64,000 bases of DNA from Flavobacterium suaedae (GCF_014642915.1 NZ_BMJE01000008.1:1-64000), one strand, 5' to 3'; positions 1-9,341 are shown, counted from the first letter of the stretch. Made by a program: numbers and translations. The notes: generated from the letters alone by a model not told the origin.

Positions 1-1
1 C

Positions 2-109
2 GGTGAGGGTTACGGTGAGAAGGAACCGGCTGTGGATTGTGCGCCGAATTGTACTGAAGAGCAACATGCGCAAAACAGAAGATCGGAGTTTATTATTGTA
101 AAGCAATAA
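2..109 (+). CDS. OmpA family protein, C-terminal end (5' truncated by window)
   Basis: Only the last 35 codons lie in the window. They contain GYGE, two cysteines spaced as in flavobacterial OmpA C-terminal domains, and the diagnostic HAQNRRSEF motif just before the stop. In this family the NRRxEF segment closes the peptidoglycan-binding OmpA-like domain, so the parent protein is probably an outer-membrane or periplasmic protein tethered to the cell wall. A strong hairpin terminator follows about 50 bases after the stop. The N-terminal architecture cannot be seen, so the subfamily is undetermined. Confidence 0.8.
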   Translation, partial: GEGYGEKEPAVDCAPNCTEEQHAQNRRSEFIIVKQ

Positions 110-162
110 CTAACACATCACCAATAAAGGACTTAACAAACCAAAGTCTTTAATACTATAAT

Positions 163-196
163 AAAAAATCCCGCTCAGTGAGCGGGATTTTTTATT
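163..196. terminator. Bidirectional hairpin terminator between the OmpA gene and queD
   Basis: A 14-bp inverted repeat (A6TCCCGCTC and its complement) surrounds a 3-base loop, with an A-tract on one side and a T-tract on the other. It can serve both convergent genes. Confidence 0.85.
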
Positions 197-216
197 ATAA
201 AACGTAATGATTTTTT

Positions 217-666
217 TTAATTATCACTTTGATACCATTCAGCAAAAGAGCTTTCGGTTTCCTGTAATTTCAAAGAGTGTAAAGCTATATTTTCAGGTAA
301 TCTGCTTTTAATTTTATCAGCAAAATCTATAACCATGTTTTCGCTGGTTGGCTGGTATTCTACTAATAATACATGATGCCCTCTTACTTGTAATTCTTTT
401 GCGAGTTCAACATGCGGGGTGTTTTTATTAAAAACGGTAGCGTGGTCAAAAATCTCTACAATTTCTTCCTGAACTATCTTCTTTAAATCGCCAAAATCTA
501 TAACCATTCCATATTTTACATTCTCTGTATCGGTTATAGGGCTGCCTATTACGGTAACTGATAGTTTGTAACTGTGTCCGTGAACATTTTTACACTTTCC
601 GTCATAGCCATATAGTGCATGTCCGGTTTCAAATGTAAACTGTTTTGTAATTCTTATTTTGCTCAT
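217..666 (-). CDS. queD: 6-carboxytetrahydropterin synthase (QueD / PTPS family)
   Basis: Likely converts 7,8-dihydroneopterin triphosphate to 6-carboxytetrahydropterin, an early cytoplasmic step of queuosine/7-deazaguanine synthesis. The zinc-binding histidines are visible as H16 (ETGHAL) and the H29-G-H31 pair. The catalytic Cys is C25 in CKNVHGH. Further family signatures are DHATVFN, PTSEN and a C-terminal ETESSFAEW block with E136. At 149 residues it is slightly longer than the roughly 120-residue E. coli enzyme. A perfect TAnnTTTG box lies just upstream (686-693, minus strand). Some PTPS homologues serve pterin synthesis instead, but the Cys-x3-HGH pattern favours QueD. Confidence 0.85.
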   Translation of the reverse strand: MSKIRITKQFTFETGHALYGYDGKCKNVHGHSYKLSVTVIGSPITDTENVKYGMVIDFGDLKKIVQEEIVEIFDHATVFNKNTPHVELAKELQVRGHHVLLVEYQPTSENMVIDFADKIKSRLPENIALHSLKLQETESSFAEWYQSDN

Positions 667-720
667 TTCAGGAGTTTTAAAGTTGCAAATTTACTAAATA
701 AAACCCCTCGATATAATTTA

Positions 721-752
721 TTGAAAACGTATTGATTTTTAGTCTACATTTG
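721..752 (+). promoter_or_regulatory. Bacteroidota-type promoter for the 2OG oxygenase gene
   Basis: TTG at 721-723 and TACATTTG at 745-752 are separated by 21 bases, matching the Flavobacterium TTG/TAnnTTTG consensus. The start codon lies 23 bases after the -7 element. Confidence 0.6.
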
Positions 753-775
753 CTCACTTTTTTTAATACTATGCA

Positions 776-1414
776 ATGAGTGATTTTGTGCTTAACCCGC
801 TCTATGAAAAGGTGATAACTGACCTTATGGAACAACAATACAGTATAGTTGAAAACTTCTTTTCTACGGAAGAAGTATTGGCTTTAAGGGAGAGTTTGCT
901 TTTTAAATATGATGAGGACAAGTTTAAAAAATCGGCTATTGGCAATTTTGTAAATGAGGTTGTAGTTGAAGAAGTACGTGGTGATTTTATTTTTTGGTTA
1001 GACGAAAGTAAAAGCAATACCGCAGAGGGTACTTTTTTTAGCAAAGTAAACCACTTTACAGAATATCTTAATCGTACTTGTTTTATGGGGATCGCCGAAA
1101 AGGAATTTCATTATGCGGTATACCCAAAGGGAACGTATTACCACAGGCATTTAGATACTTTTCAAAATGATGACAGCCGAAAGCTTTCAGTAGTATGCTA
1201 TCTTAATGATGAGGACTGGCTACCGGAGTATGGAGGAGAACTTACCTTATATCTTGATAAAAACGGGGTAGAAACACCACTTAATGTTTATCCTATGCAG
1301 GGCAGGGTAGTAGTGTTTGAAAGTCAGGTGCTGGAACATGAGGTAAAGCCTGTAAAACAAGAAAGGTTGAGTATAACGGGGTGGCTTAAATCGAGACCGG
1401 AAATAGTGTTTTAG
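776..1414 (+). CDS. 2-oxoglutarate/Fe(II)-dependent dioxygenase (prolyl 4-hydroxylase-like)
   Basis: Predicted to be a cytoplasmic 2OG-Fe(II) oxygenase of the P4Hc superfamily, which hydroxylates a protein or small-molecule substrate. The iron-binding facial triad is visible as H125-L-D127 in HRHLDTFQ and H188 in VLEHEV. R197 in ERLSITGW is placed to bind 2-oxoglutarate. The strand GGELTLY and the segment QGRVVVFES fit the double-stranded beta-helix core. It has no signal peptide. The gene is monocistronic with its own promoter, and the start is the first ATG after that promoter. The substrate cannot be deduced; neighbours give no clue. Homologues are common in Flavobacteria. Confidence 0.8.
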   Translation: MSDFVLNPLYEKVITDLMEQQYSIVENFFSTEEVLALRESLLFKYDEDKFKKSAIGNFVNEVVVEEVRGDFIFWLDESKSNTAEGTFFSKVNHFTEYLNRTCFMGIAEKEFHYAVYPKGTYYHRHLDTFQNDDSRKLSVVCYLNDEDWLPEYGGELTLYLDKNGVETPLNVYPMQGRVVVFESQVLEHEVKPVKQERLSITGWLKSRPEIVF

Positions 1415-1642
1415 TAGTGTAATATATTCAATGCTAGCATATAAAAGTTACATAAATAAACTAATAAAGTTAATTTGTTAGGATATTTTATAAAGCAATA
1501 ATTCTTTTCAGGGTTGTTAAGTTTTTTTCAATATTTGTAGTACAAGAATTATTAATATAATTAAAAATTATCGTTTTTATTATATTAATATTTTTTAACT
1601 GGGGTTTTTAATTTATACCTAATCTTAAAAAATCTTAATTTC

Positions 1643-4600
1643 ATGAGAAAAAACTACTTCTCACTTTCTGATTCCCTTCTTGATATTTCTCAAGACACAG
1701 AAAGTGAAACCCACAGAAAAACCTCTGCAAAAACGAAAAGTATTTATAGCTTTTTAAGTGCTGCCGTTTTTGCTTTTATGTTCTTTTCGGCGCAAAGTTT
1801 TGCACAGTGTACAGATGCTCCTCTTATAGCAGGAACCAGTAATATAACCGATACGTCGGGTATAGTGCACTGGGTAGACGTTTCGGGCGAAGCAACACCA
1901 ACTTACACATTAGAGGTATATACTGATGCAGCATATACCAATCTTTATGATGATTATACCGGTATTTCAGATACCTATTATTCAGTTACAGGACTTACTG
2001 AAGGAGAAGAATACTTTTACCGTGTAAAAGTAGATAACACTACTTGTGGTGATTATGGCGAGGGCAGTTTTACCGCTCAGTTAAGTTATACTCCGCTTGA
2101 TGTAACAGGTTATAATGAAGACGTTATTGCAAACGGGGTAGGTATTGCTTCCGGCTCTACAACAAGCTCTGTAGATAACTCTGTTAGCGGAGGTGCAAAT
2201 TTTGCCTATATGTCATTAGACTATAAGCTGAATAGCGGCTCGGCTGACCTTACGTATGGTTTACCTGTAGACAGAAGTCTTACAAGCCCTACCAACTCTA
2301 ATGTAAAGTATATACTGAATAACTATTCAGGTAACAACTCATTACGACTACCTAATCAGAATGATTTCGGAGTGCTTACATTAACAGAGCCTGTATCACT
2401 TTCTGAAGTTTACTTAGCAGTATCATCAGGAGATGGTTCTTCAGTAATTTCAGTAGAAGTACAGTTTACAGACTCCAGTTTTCAGGAAGTTACAGGATTA
2501 AATGTTATTAACTGGGATAGTGGCGCAACTACCGAAACTCCCGCTATTATTACAAACATAGGTCGTGTTAAAAGAACTACAGGAGTAACATCAACAGGAA
2601 ACTTTAAGCTATTCCAGATAATGGTGCCAATTGAATTGGAAAACCAATCAAAGTTGGTAAGTGGTATAAAAATTACTAAAACAGATACAGGATCTGAATC
2701 TAAAATACCAAACATATTTGCTGTTTCAGGAACTCTTATTAGTGCTTGCCCTACTTTGAGTGCAGTGAGTGCAGATGCTGTTTCGCAAACTTCGGGAGAA
2801 TTTAGCTGGGAGCTTGGTTCGGAAGGTGAAGCAACAGGTGATATTACTTATACGCTGGAGGTGTATACCGATGCTGCTTATACTACTCCTGTAACAGGCT
2901 CTCCGTTTACAGGTATTACAGAAACATCTTATGTTGTTGAAGATTTACTATTAGATACAGAGTATTTTTACAGAGTTAAAGCTAATAACGGAAACTGTGA
3001 TTCAGAATATCTTGACGGTTCATTTATATTAGGCTATTGTATTACCGAAAAAACAGGACCGTATACTTCTTATGCAATTACTAATGTTACTACAGAAGGC
3101 GGATATACTAATATTGATAATGCTACAGCTAACGATGTAGAGGAACAGTATACTAACTACAGTGGTACGCAAATAGTGAGTAAACCGGCAGGAACTACTT
3201 TTTCTTATAGTATTACCCGCTCTAGTGTTTATGCTACAATAGGTGCTTGGATAGACTGGAATAATGACCTTGATTTTGATGATGAAGGCGAAGAAATAGT
3301 TATCTCTCAGGGAGGTTGGAATTCTAACATTACCGTTAACGGAGAAATTACAATTCCTGCTGATGCACCATTGGGTAACTACAGGCTAAGAGTTCGTTCA
3401 ACATATTACTGGAATACTACCATTGTTCCATGCGGACCATTAGCTTATGGTGAAGGTGAAGACTATACTATTGCAGTAGTAGAGCAGCCGGGAGACTGTG
3501 ATACGCCTGACACACCAACTTTAGCATTAAGTGATGTTACAGTTTCGGAAATTACAGGAACAGTAACTCCGGCAGGAGATAGCCCTTCAGGTTATATTTT
3601 AATACGCAGTACTTCAGCATCATTAACAGAAGAGCCTGCTACAGGTGCAAGCTATGCACTGGGTGCAGAATTTGGTGGCGGTACTGTTGTAGCAACAGGT
3701 GAAACTATAGAGACGTTTACGCACTTTTTAGCAGCAAACACACATTACTACTATTACTTATATGCTTATAACGAAGGTGGTACAGAGTGCTTTGGTCCTG
3801 CCTACAGCGCAGCAGGTACTGCTGATGCTGTAACTTGTGCAAAGGCTGTTGTAAATGCAGGTGCAAGTAATATAACAGCTACTTCGGCTTACCTTAACTG
3901 GTCATCAGTTGCAGGAGAAGGAGGGAGCGAACCAACATATACAATAGAGTTATATAGTGATGCAGCATTAACAGAGCTTGTAGACACTTATACTACAAGT
4001 GATGCAGGTTATGCACTTAGCGACCTTGAAATAGGTGCTACATATTACTATCGCGTTAAAGCGGAAGCAGGTGATTGCGGAGATGATTCATGGTCTGCAA
4101 TAGCAAGTTTTACTGCGGAAACAGGTTATACACCGCTAACAGTAACAGGATTTAATGCCGATGTTATTGCAAATGGTACAGGTATAGCAAACGTTTCTAC
4201 TACTAATTCAGTCGATGCTGTAAATAACAGTTATATTGCTTTAGATTATGAAAATGTAAGCGGTTCGGTAACCACTATTGGTTTACCTCTAAACAGAATG
4301 CTTACAAGCCCTGTAAATACTAATATAGACTTTTTATTAGCAGATTATACCGGTAATAACTCTTTGCGTTTACCCGCACAAAATGATTCAGGAACATTAA
4401 CGTTAACAGAGCCTGTACAGGCTTCAAGTATATATCTTGCTGTTACATCAGGTAGTGGAACATCAAACATAAATGTAGAAATTTTATTTGATGACAGTAC
4501 AAGCCAAATTGCAGCAGGAATTTCAGTTGCAGACTGGTATAATGCAGGTACAGGTACACAGCCCGCAGTAATAAGCGGTATAGGCCGTGCAAACAGATCG

Positions 4601-6223
4601 AATACTACAGGAGCTGTAGAAACAGGAAATTCAAAAATATTCTACATAACAGTAAATATAGATGAAGATAACCAATCTAAAACCATCACTTTAATAGATA
4701 TTACTAAATCATCAGCAGGTACTACAGAGCCTGTACCTAACATTTTTGCCGTATCAGCATATACATTAGGCTGTCCTTCTTTAGCAGGTTTATCAGCTGA
4801 AGCAACAGGTGATGGTGCAATGTTTAATTTTGGTGCTTCGGGAACATGGGAAGATCCGGATTATTCGATAGCAGTATATACAGATAGTGAAATGACTACG
4901 GAAGTAGATGGTTCACCATTTACAGCTACGGAGGCAGAATATACCCTTGAGGGTTTAAGTGCGCTTACTACGTATTACTATACTGTAGAAGCAGCTACAG
5001 ATTTTTGTACTGAAGATATCTCGGGTGAGTTTACAACATTATGTGTTGCTCCTTATGCTCCTCTTGCAGAGCCGCAGGTATTTTGTGGTGAAGCTGTTTT
5101 AACAGATTTAAGTGCTACCGGCGAAGACGGTGCTACCTTAAACTGGTATGCTACTGCTGATTCAGAAGAAATACTTGGAGATGAAACAGTACTTGAAACA
5201 GGTTCTTATTTCGTTTCTCAGGAAACAGGAGGATGTGAGAGTGAAAGAACAGAAGTGGCAGTAACTGTAAACGTTACAGCTATACCAACGTCAGAAGCGC
5301 AATCGTTATGTAACGGTGCAGTTGTATCAGATTTAATAGCTATCGGTGAAGTCGGAGCTACCTTAAACTGGTATGCTACTGTTGATGCAGGGGAAACACT
5401 TGGAGATGAAACCGTGCTTGAAACAGGCTCTTACTTTGTTTCGCAAACAGTTGAAGGGTGTGAAAGTGAAAGAGTTGAAGTAGCAGTTACAGTAACTATA
5501 ACTCCTGTGCCGGCAGCAGCAGAAATACAATCTGTTTGTGGTGAAGGTACTATTGCTGATTTAGTAGCTGAAGCTGTTGAAGGTGCTACCTTGAACTGGT
5601 ATGCTACTGCCGATTCAGAAGAAACACTTGGAGCTGAAACAGCGCTAGAAACAGGTTCTTATTTCGTATCAGAAACTCTTGAAGGTTGTGAAAGTGACAG
5701 AGTGGAAGTTAGTGTTACAGTTAATGCAATACCGGATGCTCCTACAGGAGATGATTTACAAACTTTTGAGGCTGGAGAAACTATTGCAGACCTTGATATT
5801 ATTGTAACAGATGGAGCAGTAGTAAATTGGTATGTAATGAATGAGTCGGAAGAATTAGTCGCTGTAGATGCGAGTACCGAACTTGAAAATGACGTTACGT
5901 ATTATGTATCGCAAACTGTAGCAGGCTGCGAAAGCGAAGTGCTTGCTATAGTAGCAGAGATAACAGCAGATGCTGCTTCATTTAGTATTGCTGATTTAAA
6001 AGTATATCCTAACCCTGCCAATAATATAGTTACTATAGCAGGTAAGCAAGTAATAGAAAGTATAGAAATTGCTAATATGTTAGGTCAAAAAGTTTTAAGC
6101 CAAAAAGTTCATGCAGACAATGCTCAGGTAGATGTATCTGCATTGGCAGCAGGAACATATATACTAAATGTATATGGTACTAATGGTACAGCAACATCAG
6201 TAAAACTGGTTAAAAAGAATTAA
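1643..6223 (+). CDS. Very large T9SS-exported Fn3/GEVED/Ig-like surface protein
   Basis: A secreted 1526-residue surface or extracellular protein. It has an unusually long charged N-region of about 32 residues before the signal peptide hydrophobic core (about 33-54, cleavage near SFA-Q). Domains in order: Fn3-like (about 56-148); a beta-rich module with VIANG (149-364); Fn3-like (368-463); a GEVED-type domain containing IDWNNDLDFDDEGEE (about 464-615); two Fn3-like repeats (618-828); a second copy of the VIANG module (829-1040); another Fn3-like repeat; several Ig-like repeats with NWYAT and GSYFVS motifs (about 1133-1445); and a T9SS type A sorting domain (about 1446-1526, VYPNP, MLGQKV, GTYILN). 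No catalytic domain is recognised. Adhesion, or display of the GEVED module, is inference. Confidence 0.85.
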   Translation: MRKNYFSLSDSLLDISQDTESETHRKTSAKTKSIYSFLSAAVFAFMFFSAQSFAQCTDAPLIAGTSNITDTSGIVHWVDVSGEATPTYTLEVYTDAAYTNLYDDYTGISDTYYSVTGLTEGEEYFYRVKVDNTTCGDYGEGSFTAQLSYTPLDVTGYNEDVIANGVGIASGSTTSSVDNSVSGGANFAYMSLDYKLNSGSADLTYGLPVDRSLTSPTNSNVKYILNNYSGNNSLRLPNQNDFGVLTLTEPVSLSEVYLAVSSGDGSSVISVEVQFTDSSFQEVTGLNVINWDSGATTETPAIITNIGRVKRTTGVTSTGNFKLFQIMVPIELENQSKLVSGIKITKTDTGSESKIPNIFAVSGTLISACPTLSAVSADAVSQTSGEFSWELGSEGEATGDITYTLEVYTDAAYTTPVTGSPFTGITETSYVVEDLLLDTEYFYRVKANNGNCDSEYLDGSFILGYCITEKTGPYTSYAITNVTTEGGYTNIDNATANDVEEQYTNYSGTQIVSKPAGTTFSYSITRSSVYATIGAWIDWNNDLDFDDEGEEIVISQGGWNSNITVNGEITIPADAPLGNYRLRVRSTYYWNTTIVPCGPLAYGEGEDYTIAVVEQPGDCDTPDTPTLALSDVTVSEITGTVTPAGDSPSGYILIRSTSASLTEEPATGASYALGAEFGGGTVVATGETIETFTHFLAANTHYYYYLYAYNEGGTECFGPAYSAAGTADAVTCAKAVVNAGASNITATSAYLNWSSVAGEGGSEPTYTIELYSDAALTELVDTYTTSDAGYALSDLEIGATYYYRVKAEAGDCGDDSWSAIASFTAETGYTPLTVTGFNADVIANGTGIANVSTTNSVDAVNNSYIALDYENVSGSVTTIGLPLNRMLTSPVNTNIDFLLADYTGNNSLRLPAQNDSGTLTLTEPVQASSIYLAVTSGSGTSNINVEILFDDSTSQIAAGISVADWYNAGTGTQPAVISGIGRANRSNTTGAVETGNSKIFYITVNIDEDNQSKTITLIDITKSSAGTTEPVPNIFAVSAYTLGCPSLAGLSAEATGDGAMFNFGASGTWEDPDYSIAVYTDSEMTTEVDGSPFTATEAEYTLEGLSALTTYYYTVEAATDFCTEDISGEFTTLCVAPYAPLAEPQVFCGEAVLTDLSATGEDGATLNWYATADSEEILGDETVLETGSYFVSQETGGCESERTEVAVTVNVTAIPTSEAQSLCNGAVVSDLIAIGEVGATLNWYATVDAGETLGDETVLETGSYFVSQTVEGCESERVEVAVTVTITPVPAAAEIQSVCGEGTIADLVAEAVEGATLNWYATADSEETLGAETALETGSYFVSETLEGCESDRVEVSVTVNAIPDAPTGDDLQTFEAGETIADLDIIVTDGAVVNWYVMNESEELVAVDASTELENDVTYYVSQTVAGCESEVLAIVAEITADAASFSIADLKVYPNPANNIVTIAGKQVIESIEIANMLGQKVLSQKVHADNAQVDVSALAAGTYILNVYGTNGTATSVKLVKKN

Positions 6224-6244
6224 TTACATAGGTTGTTATAAATA

Positions 6245-6280
6245 AAAGAGGGGTAGCCGTTACGGTTACCCCTTTTTTTA
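6245..6280 (+). terminator. Rho-independent terminator after the large T9SS protein
   Basis: An 11-bp stem (AGGGGTAGCCG pairing with CGGTTACCCCT, one G-U pair) with a TTA loop is followed by seven T. Confidence 0.85.
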
Positions 6281-6297
6281 TTTTATATTATAAAAGT

Positions 6298-7068
6298 TTA
6301 TTTTCGGTAAGGTGCTAAGGCTTCTTTTGTCGCGTCAGATAATACTAATTTGCCGGATATAGCAGCTCTTTCGCTTAGCAGGCTGTCCCAGTTTTCAGTA
6401 CCTTCCCAAAGCACCTTTTTCATGGCTTGTAATGCTTCCGGGTTATACCCTGCAAGTTTAGTGGTAAGTATATCAATTTCTTTATCAAGGTCTTTAGTAT
6501 TTTCAAACACTTTAGCATAAAGCCCTTTTTCTTTAGCCCAATAGGCATTTTTCCATTCATCGGCAGCAATCGTCATTTCTGCCAAAGCAGCAACACCCAT
6601 TTTTCTTTCAACGGCAGGTGCTATTACAAAAGGTCCTATTCCTATAGTAAATTCTGATAGTTTTATAGCACTGTTTTCGGTTGCTAAAGCATAATCACAA
6701 GCAGCAGCAAGCCCAACGCCTCCGCCCACAGCTTTACCATGAATGCGCCCTACAATTAACTTACTGCATTTGCGCATAGCATTAATAACATTGGCAAACC
6801 CCGAAAAGAAAGCCCCGCCTTCTTCAAGGTTACTTACTTCCAGTAATTCATTGAATGAAGCACCTGCACAAAAAGCTTTTTCGCCTTCGCTTTTCAGTAC
6901 AATAACATGTACATCGTTATTTTCGCTTAGTTTATTAAGTTCATCAGTTAAGCGTTGTAAAAGCTCTGATGGGAAGGAATTACTGGCAGGATGTCCAAAT
7001 TCTACAGTAGCAATATGGTTATGTATGTTGGTGTAAAGAGAACCGTTTGGTCGGGTTGTGGTTGTCAT
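6298..7068 (-). CDS. Enoyl-CoA hydratase/isomerase family protein (crotonase)
   Basis: A cytoplasmic crotonase-fold enzyme of 256 residues acting on an acyl-CoA thioester. The oxyanion-hole segments are visible as AFCAGASFNEL (about 66-76) and GKAVGGGVGLAAACDYA (about 109-125). A segment corresponding to the catalytic-acid region reads EFTIGIGPFVIAP; the typical second Glu after GI.P is replaced by an aliphatic stretch, so hydratase activity is not assured. It is transcribed alone, convergent with the T9SS gene and divergent from tRNA-Ala. Flavobacterial homologues are often annotated as methylglutaconyl-CoA or enoyl-CoA hydratase; the exact substrate cannot be read from sequence. Confidence 0.8.
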   Translation of the reverse strand: MTTTTRPNGSLYTNIHNHIATVEFGHPASNSFPSELLQRLTDELNKLSENNDVHVIVLKSEGEKAFCAGASFNELLEVSNLEEGGAFFSGFANVINAMRKCSKLIVGRIHGKAVGGGVGLAAACDYALATENSAIKLSEFTIGIGPFVIAPAVERKMGVAALAEMTIAADEWKNAYWAKEKGLYAKVFENTKDLDKEIDILTTKLAGYNPEALQAMKKVLWEGTENWDSLLSERAAISGKLVLSDATKEALAPYRK

Positions 7069-7142
7069 AATTATAATTTTTCAGGTAAAATTAAAGTAAA
7101 TATGTAGTTACTTAAACAATTTTACAAAGATTATAACGCTAT

Positions 7143-7174
7143 TTGTAAAATAAGCCATAATTAAATTATATTTG
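7143..7174 (+). promoter_or_regulatory. Promoter of tRNA-Ala
   Basis: TTG at 7143-7145 and TATATTTG at 7167-7174 are separated by 21 bases, a full match to the Bacteroidota sigma-A consensus. It lies 18 bases upstream of the mature tRNA 5' end. Confidence 0.65.
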
Positions 7175-7192
7175 TTGCTGTATTTCTTACTT

Positions 7193-7266
7193 GGGGATGT
7201 AGCTCAGCTGGCTAGAGCGCTTGACTGGCAGTCAAGAGGTCGTGGGTTCGACTCCCATCTTCTCCA
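7193..7266 (+). tRNA. tRNA-Ala (anticodon GGC)
   Basis: A 74-nt cloverleaf. The acceptor stem is GGGGATG/CTTCTCC with a T-T mismatch at 6-67. The D arm is GCTC/GAGC, the anticodon stem CTTGA/TCAAG with loop CTGGCAG (anticodon GGC at 7227-7229), and the T arm GTGGG-TTCGACT-CCCAT. G3-U70, the main alanine identity element, is present. CCA is not encoded; discriminator A73 ends the gene. Confidence 0.97.
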
Positions 7267-7274
7267 CATATTTT

Positions 7275-7304
7275 AAAAGCCCCTGTACAGGGGCTTTTCT
7301 TTTA
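7275..7304 (+). terminator. Terminator after tRNA-Ala
   Basis: The inverted repeat AAAAGCCCCTG-TA-CAGGGGCTTTT is followed by a T-rich run, immediately downstream of the tRNA. Confidence 0.85.
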
Positions 7305-7321
7305 TCACTATTTTTGCCATT

Positions 7322-8284
7322 ATGGCAACAGAAAAAAAACAAGAAGAAAAAGAAAGAATGCACCCCCTAAACAAGAATAGGGGAAGGTATGACCTTAGTG
7401 CATTAATAGATACAGTATCCGAATTAGTCGGTTATGTAAAACCTAATAAATATGGGGTTGATTCTGTAGATTTTTCAAATCCTGTTGCTGTAAAACTTTT
7501 AAATAAAGCATTACTTAGTTATTATTACGGTATAAAACATTGGGACTTTCCTGATGAAAACCTTTGCCCACCTATTCCGGGCAGGGCTGATTATATTCAT
7601 TATATAGCCGATTTGTTGTGCGAAAGTAACTTTGGCAGGCATCTGCTTGGTAATAAAATTACGTGTTTAGATGTTGGGGTAGGGGCGAGTTGTATTTACC
7701 CTGTAATTGGAGTTACAGAGTATAATTGGAATTTTATAGGTTCGGATATTAATGAAAATTCAATAATATCGGCACAGCATATAATTGACACCAATGTACA
7801 GCTTAGTAACAAAATTGAACTTCGACTACAAAAGAACCGTAAGGATGTATTTTATGGGGTAATAACCTTAGAAGACAAAATAGATATAACCCTCTGCAAT
7901 CCCCCTTTTCATGCTTCTGCTGAAGAGGCACAAAAAGGAACGTTACGGAAAGTAAAAAATCTATCGGGTAAGCGTATAAAAAATCCCGATCTCAATTTTG
8001 CGGGTATTAGTAATGAGCTTATTTGTGATGGTGGTGAACGCAAGTTTATACATAGTATGATAAGAGAAAGTAAAAAGTTTGCTACAAACTGTTTTTGGTT
8101 TTCAACTTTAGTGTCTAAACAATCTAACTTAAAAGGAGTTTATAAAGCCTTAGAGACTATTGGGGCAACTGCCGTAAAAACAATAGCTATGGGTACAGGT
8201 AATAAATCTACCCGAATTGTAGCTTGGTCGTTCCTTTCTAAAGAAGAACAAAAAGAATGGAGGATAAAAAGATGGAAGAGTTAG
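7322..8284 (+). CDS. rlmF: 23S rRNA (adenine(1618)-N(6))-methyltransferase RlmF
   Basis: Uses S-adenosylmethionine to methylate N6 of A1618 in 23S rRNA before or during ribosome assembly. Family marks include the N-terminal MHPLNKNRGRYD segment, HWDFPDENLCPPIPGRADY, the SAM-binding region CLDVGVGASCIYP, and the amino-methyltransferase catalytic motif NPPF in TLCNPPFHAS. Its 320 residues match the usual length. The chosen ATG lies shortly after the tRNA terminator. The first dozen residues are lysine/glutamate-rich and translation could instead begin at M13; both starts are in frame. Confidence 0.93.
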   Translation: MATEKKQEEKERMHPLNKNRGRYDLSALIDTVSELVGYVKPNKYGVDSVDFSNPVAVKLLNKALLSYYYGIKHWDFPDENLCPPIPGRADYIHYIADLLCESNFGRHLLGNKITCLDVGVGASCIYPVIGVTEYNWNFIGSDINENSIISAQHIIDTNVQLSNKIELRLQKNRKDVFYGVITLEDKIDITLCNPPFHASAEEAQKGTLRKVKNLSGKRIKNPDLNFAGISNELICDGGERKFIHSMIRESKKFATNCFWFSTLVSKQSNLKGVYKALETIGATAVKTIAMGTGNKSTRIVAWSFLSKEEQKEWRIKRWKS

Positions 8285-8292
8285 GAATAGAT

Positions 8293-9129
8293 TTACACTA
8301 TACTCAATTCTAATTTTTCTTTTAAATCATTAAACATTAGCTGGATAGTTTTTGTCTTTTGGTCGAGATACTCCTTAAATTTCTTTTCGGTAACTATATC
8401 GATACTAACATTTTTTTGGAGACTGTCTTCATAAGGGATTTTTAAACGATAATAATCAACAGGATTTATATCAATTTCACAGTTGTTTTTTATTTCAAGC
8501 ATATCGCCTTGGAGCACAATAACTGGAATTAAAAGATCAAGTCTAGCCATTTGAGGTCTGATTCCATCCCAATTATTGCTTATTTTTTTTAAATCGTGTT
8601 TTAAGTATTGAGCAATTTTTTTTAAATTATTATGAAAATCATTAGGATGACATGCCATCCATTCGTCTTTACTTTTGTCCTTTTTTTTAATGAAACTACA
8701 ATATTGTCTTGATGGTTTTGAAAGTAATATTTTTGATTCGTATTTCGAGATTGATGAAGGCCAGTTAATAGAGCCTTCTTCTCTTAATATATTCGATCCA
8801 TTAGTGAACATATAAATCCAGTCAGTCGCTGTTTCATCCATGTCTCCAATATTTTCAAAAAGACCTAGAGGTACAGGGTTATTAATACATTCAACTATGA
8901 ATCGTACCGTTAAGGTCAAACTTTCATCTTTAAAGCTTATGTTGTCTAATGTATTAATGGCTATTACATCTACTTCTCGATACTTTTCTTCTATAGTGTC
9001 TAAAAAAAATACATGACTTGATTCTGTAGCAAATCCCTTATTAATAAACATATTCATTATACGGTTTTCAAGTAGATACCCTGACCGAGATAGTGAATCT
9101 TTAACTTGTTGTAATGTTATTTCTTCCAT
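8293..9129 (-). CDS. Uncharacterised protein, possibly PD-(D/E)XK nuclease-like
   Basis: I do not recognise a named family. The 278-residue protein is soluble, with no signal peptide or membrane segment. The N-terminal third contains a helix with FINKGF, then YREVDVIAIN, then about 20 residues later RFIVECINN. This spacing of an Asp strand followed by a (V)EC strand resembles restriction-endonuclease-like folds, although the usual Lys after E-x is replaced (ECIN). The C-terminal half holds a PVIVLQGDMLEI strand and a charged helical tail. Codon use looks AT-richer than that of its neighbours, and the gene sits alone, convergent with rlmF, which suggests an acquired gene. The nuclease idea is inference only. 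Confidence 0.6.
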   Translation of the reverse strand: MEEITLQQVKDSLSRSGYLLENRIMNMFINKGFATESSHVFFLDTIEEKYREVDVIAINTLDNISFKDESLTLTVRFIVECINNPVPLGLFENIGDMDETATDWIYMFTNGSNILREEGSINWPSSISKYESKILLSKPSRQYCSFIKKKDKSKDEWMACHPNDFHNNLKKIAQYLKHDLKKISNNWDGIRPQMARLDLLIPVIVLQGDMLEIKNNCEIDINPVDYYRLKIPYEDSLQKNVSIDIVTEKKFKEYLDQKTKTIQLMFNDLKEKLELSIV

Positions 9130-9291
9130 GGAGATTAAAATTCATTTTCAAAGATAATGAAATGAACTCTTTTTATATTGACTGTAAGATTGTAGTTTTT
9201 CTATTATAATCAAATTCTCACTCTATCTACTCAAATTCTAATCCATATATAAGGTTTATCCTTATTCTAAGTTAAGAGGGACTTTGTTATT

Positions 9292-9299
9292 TACTTTTG
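9292..9299 (+). promoter_or_regulatory. -7 promoter element for the redox operon
   Basis: TACTTTTG is a perfect TAnnTTTG match 43 bases before the first ATG of the operon. No well-placed TTG -33 box is visible, so the assignment is tentative. Confidence 0.4.
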
Positions 9300-9341
9300 T
9301 TAAAATGAGTTAAACACGTAAAAGTTGTTTTCTTTTTTAAC

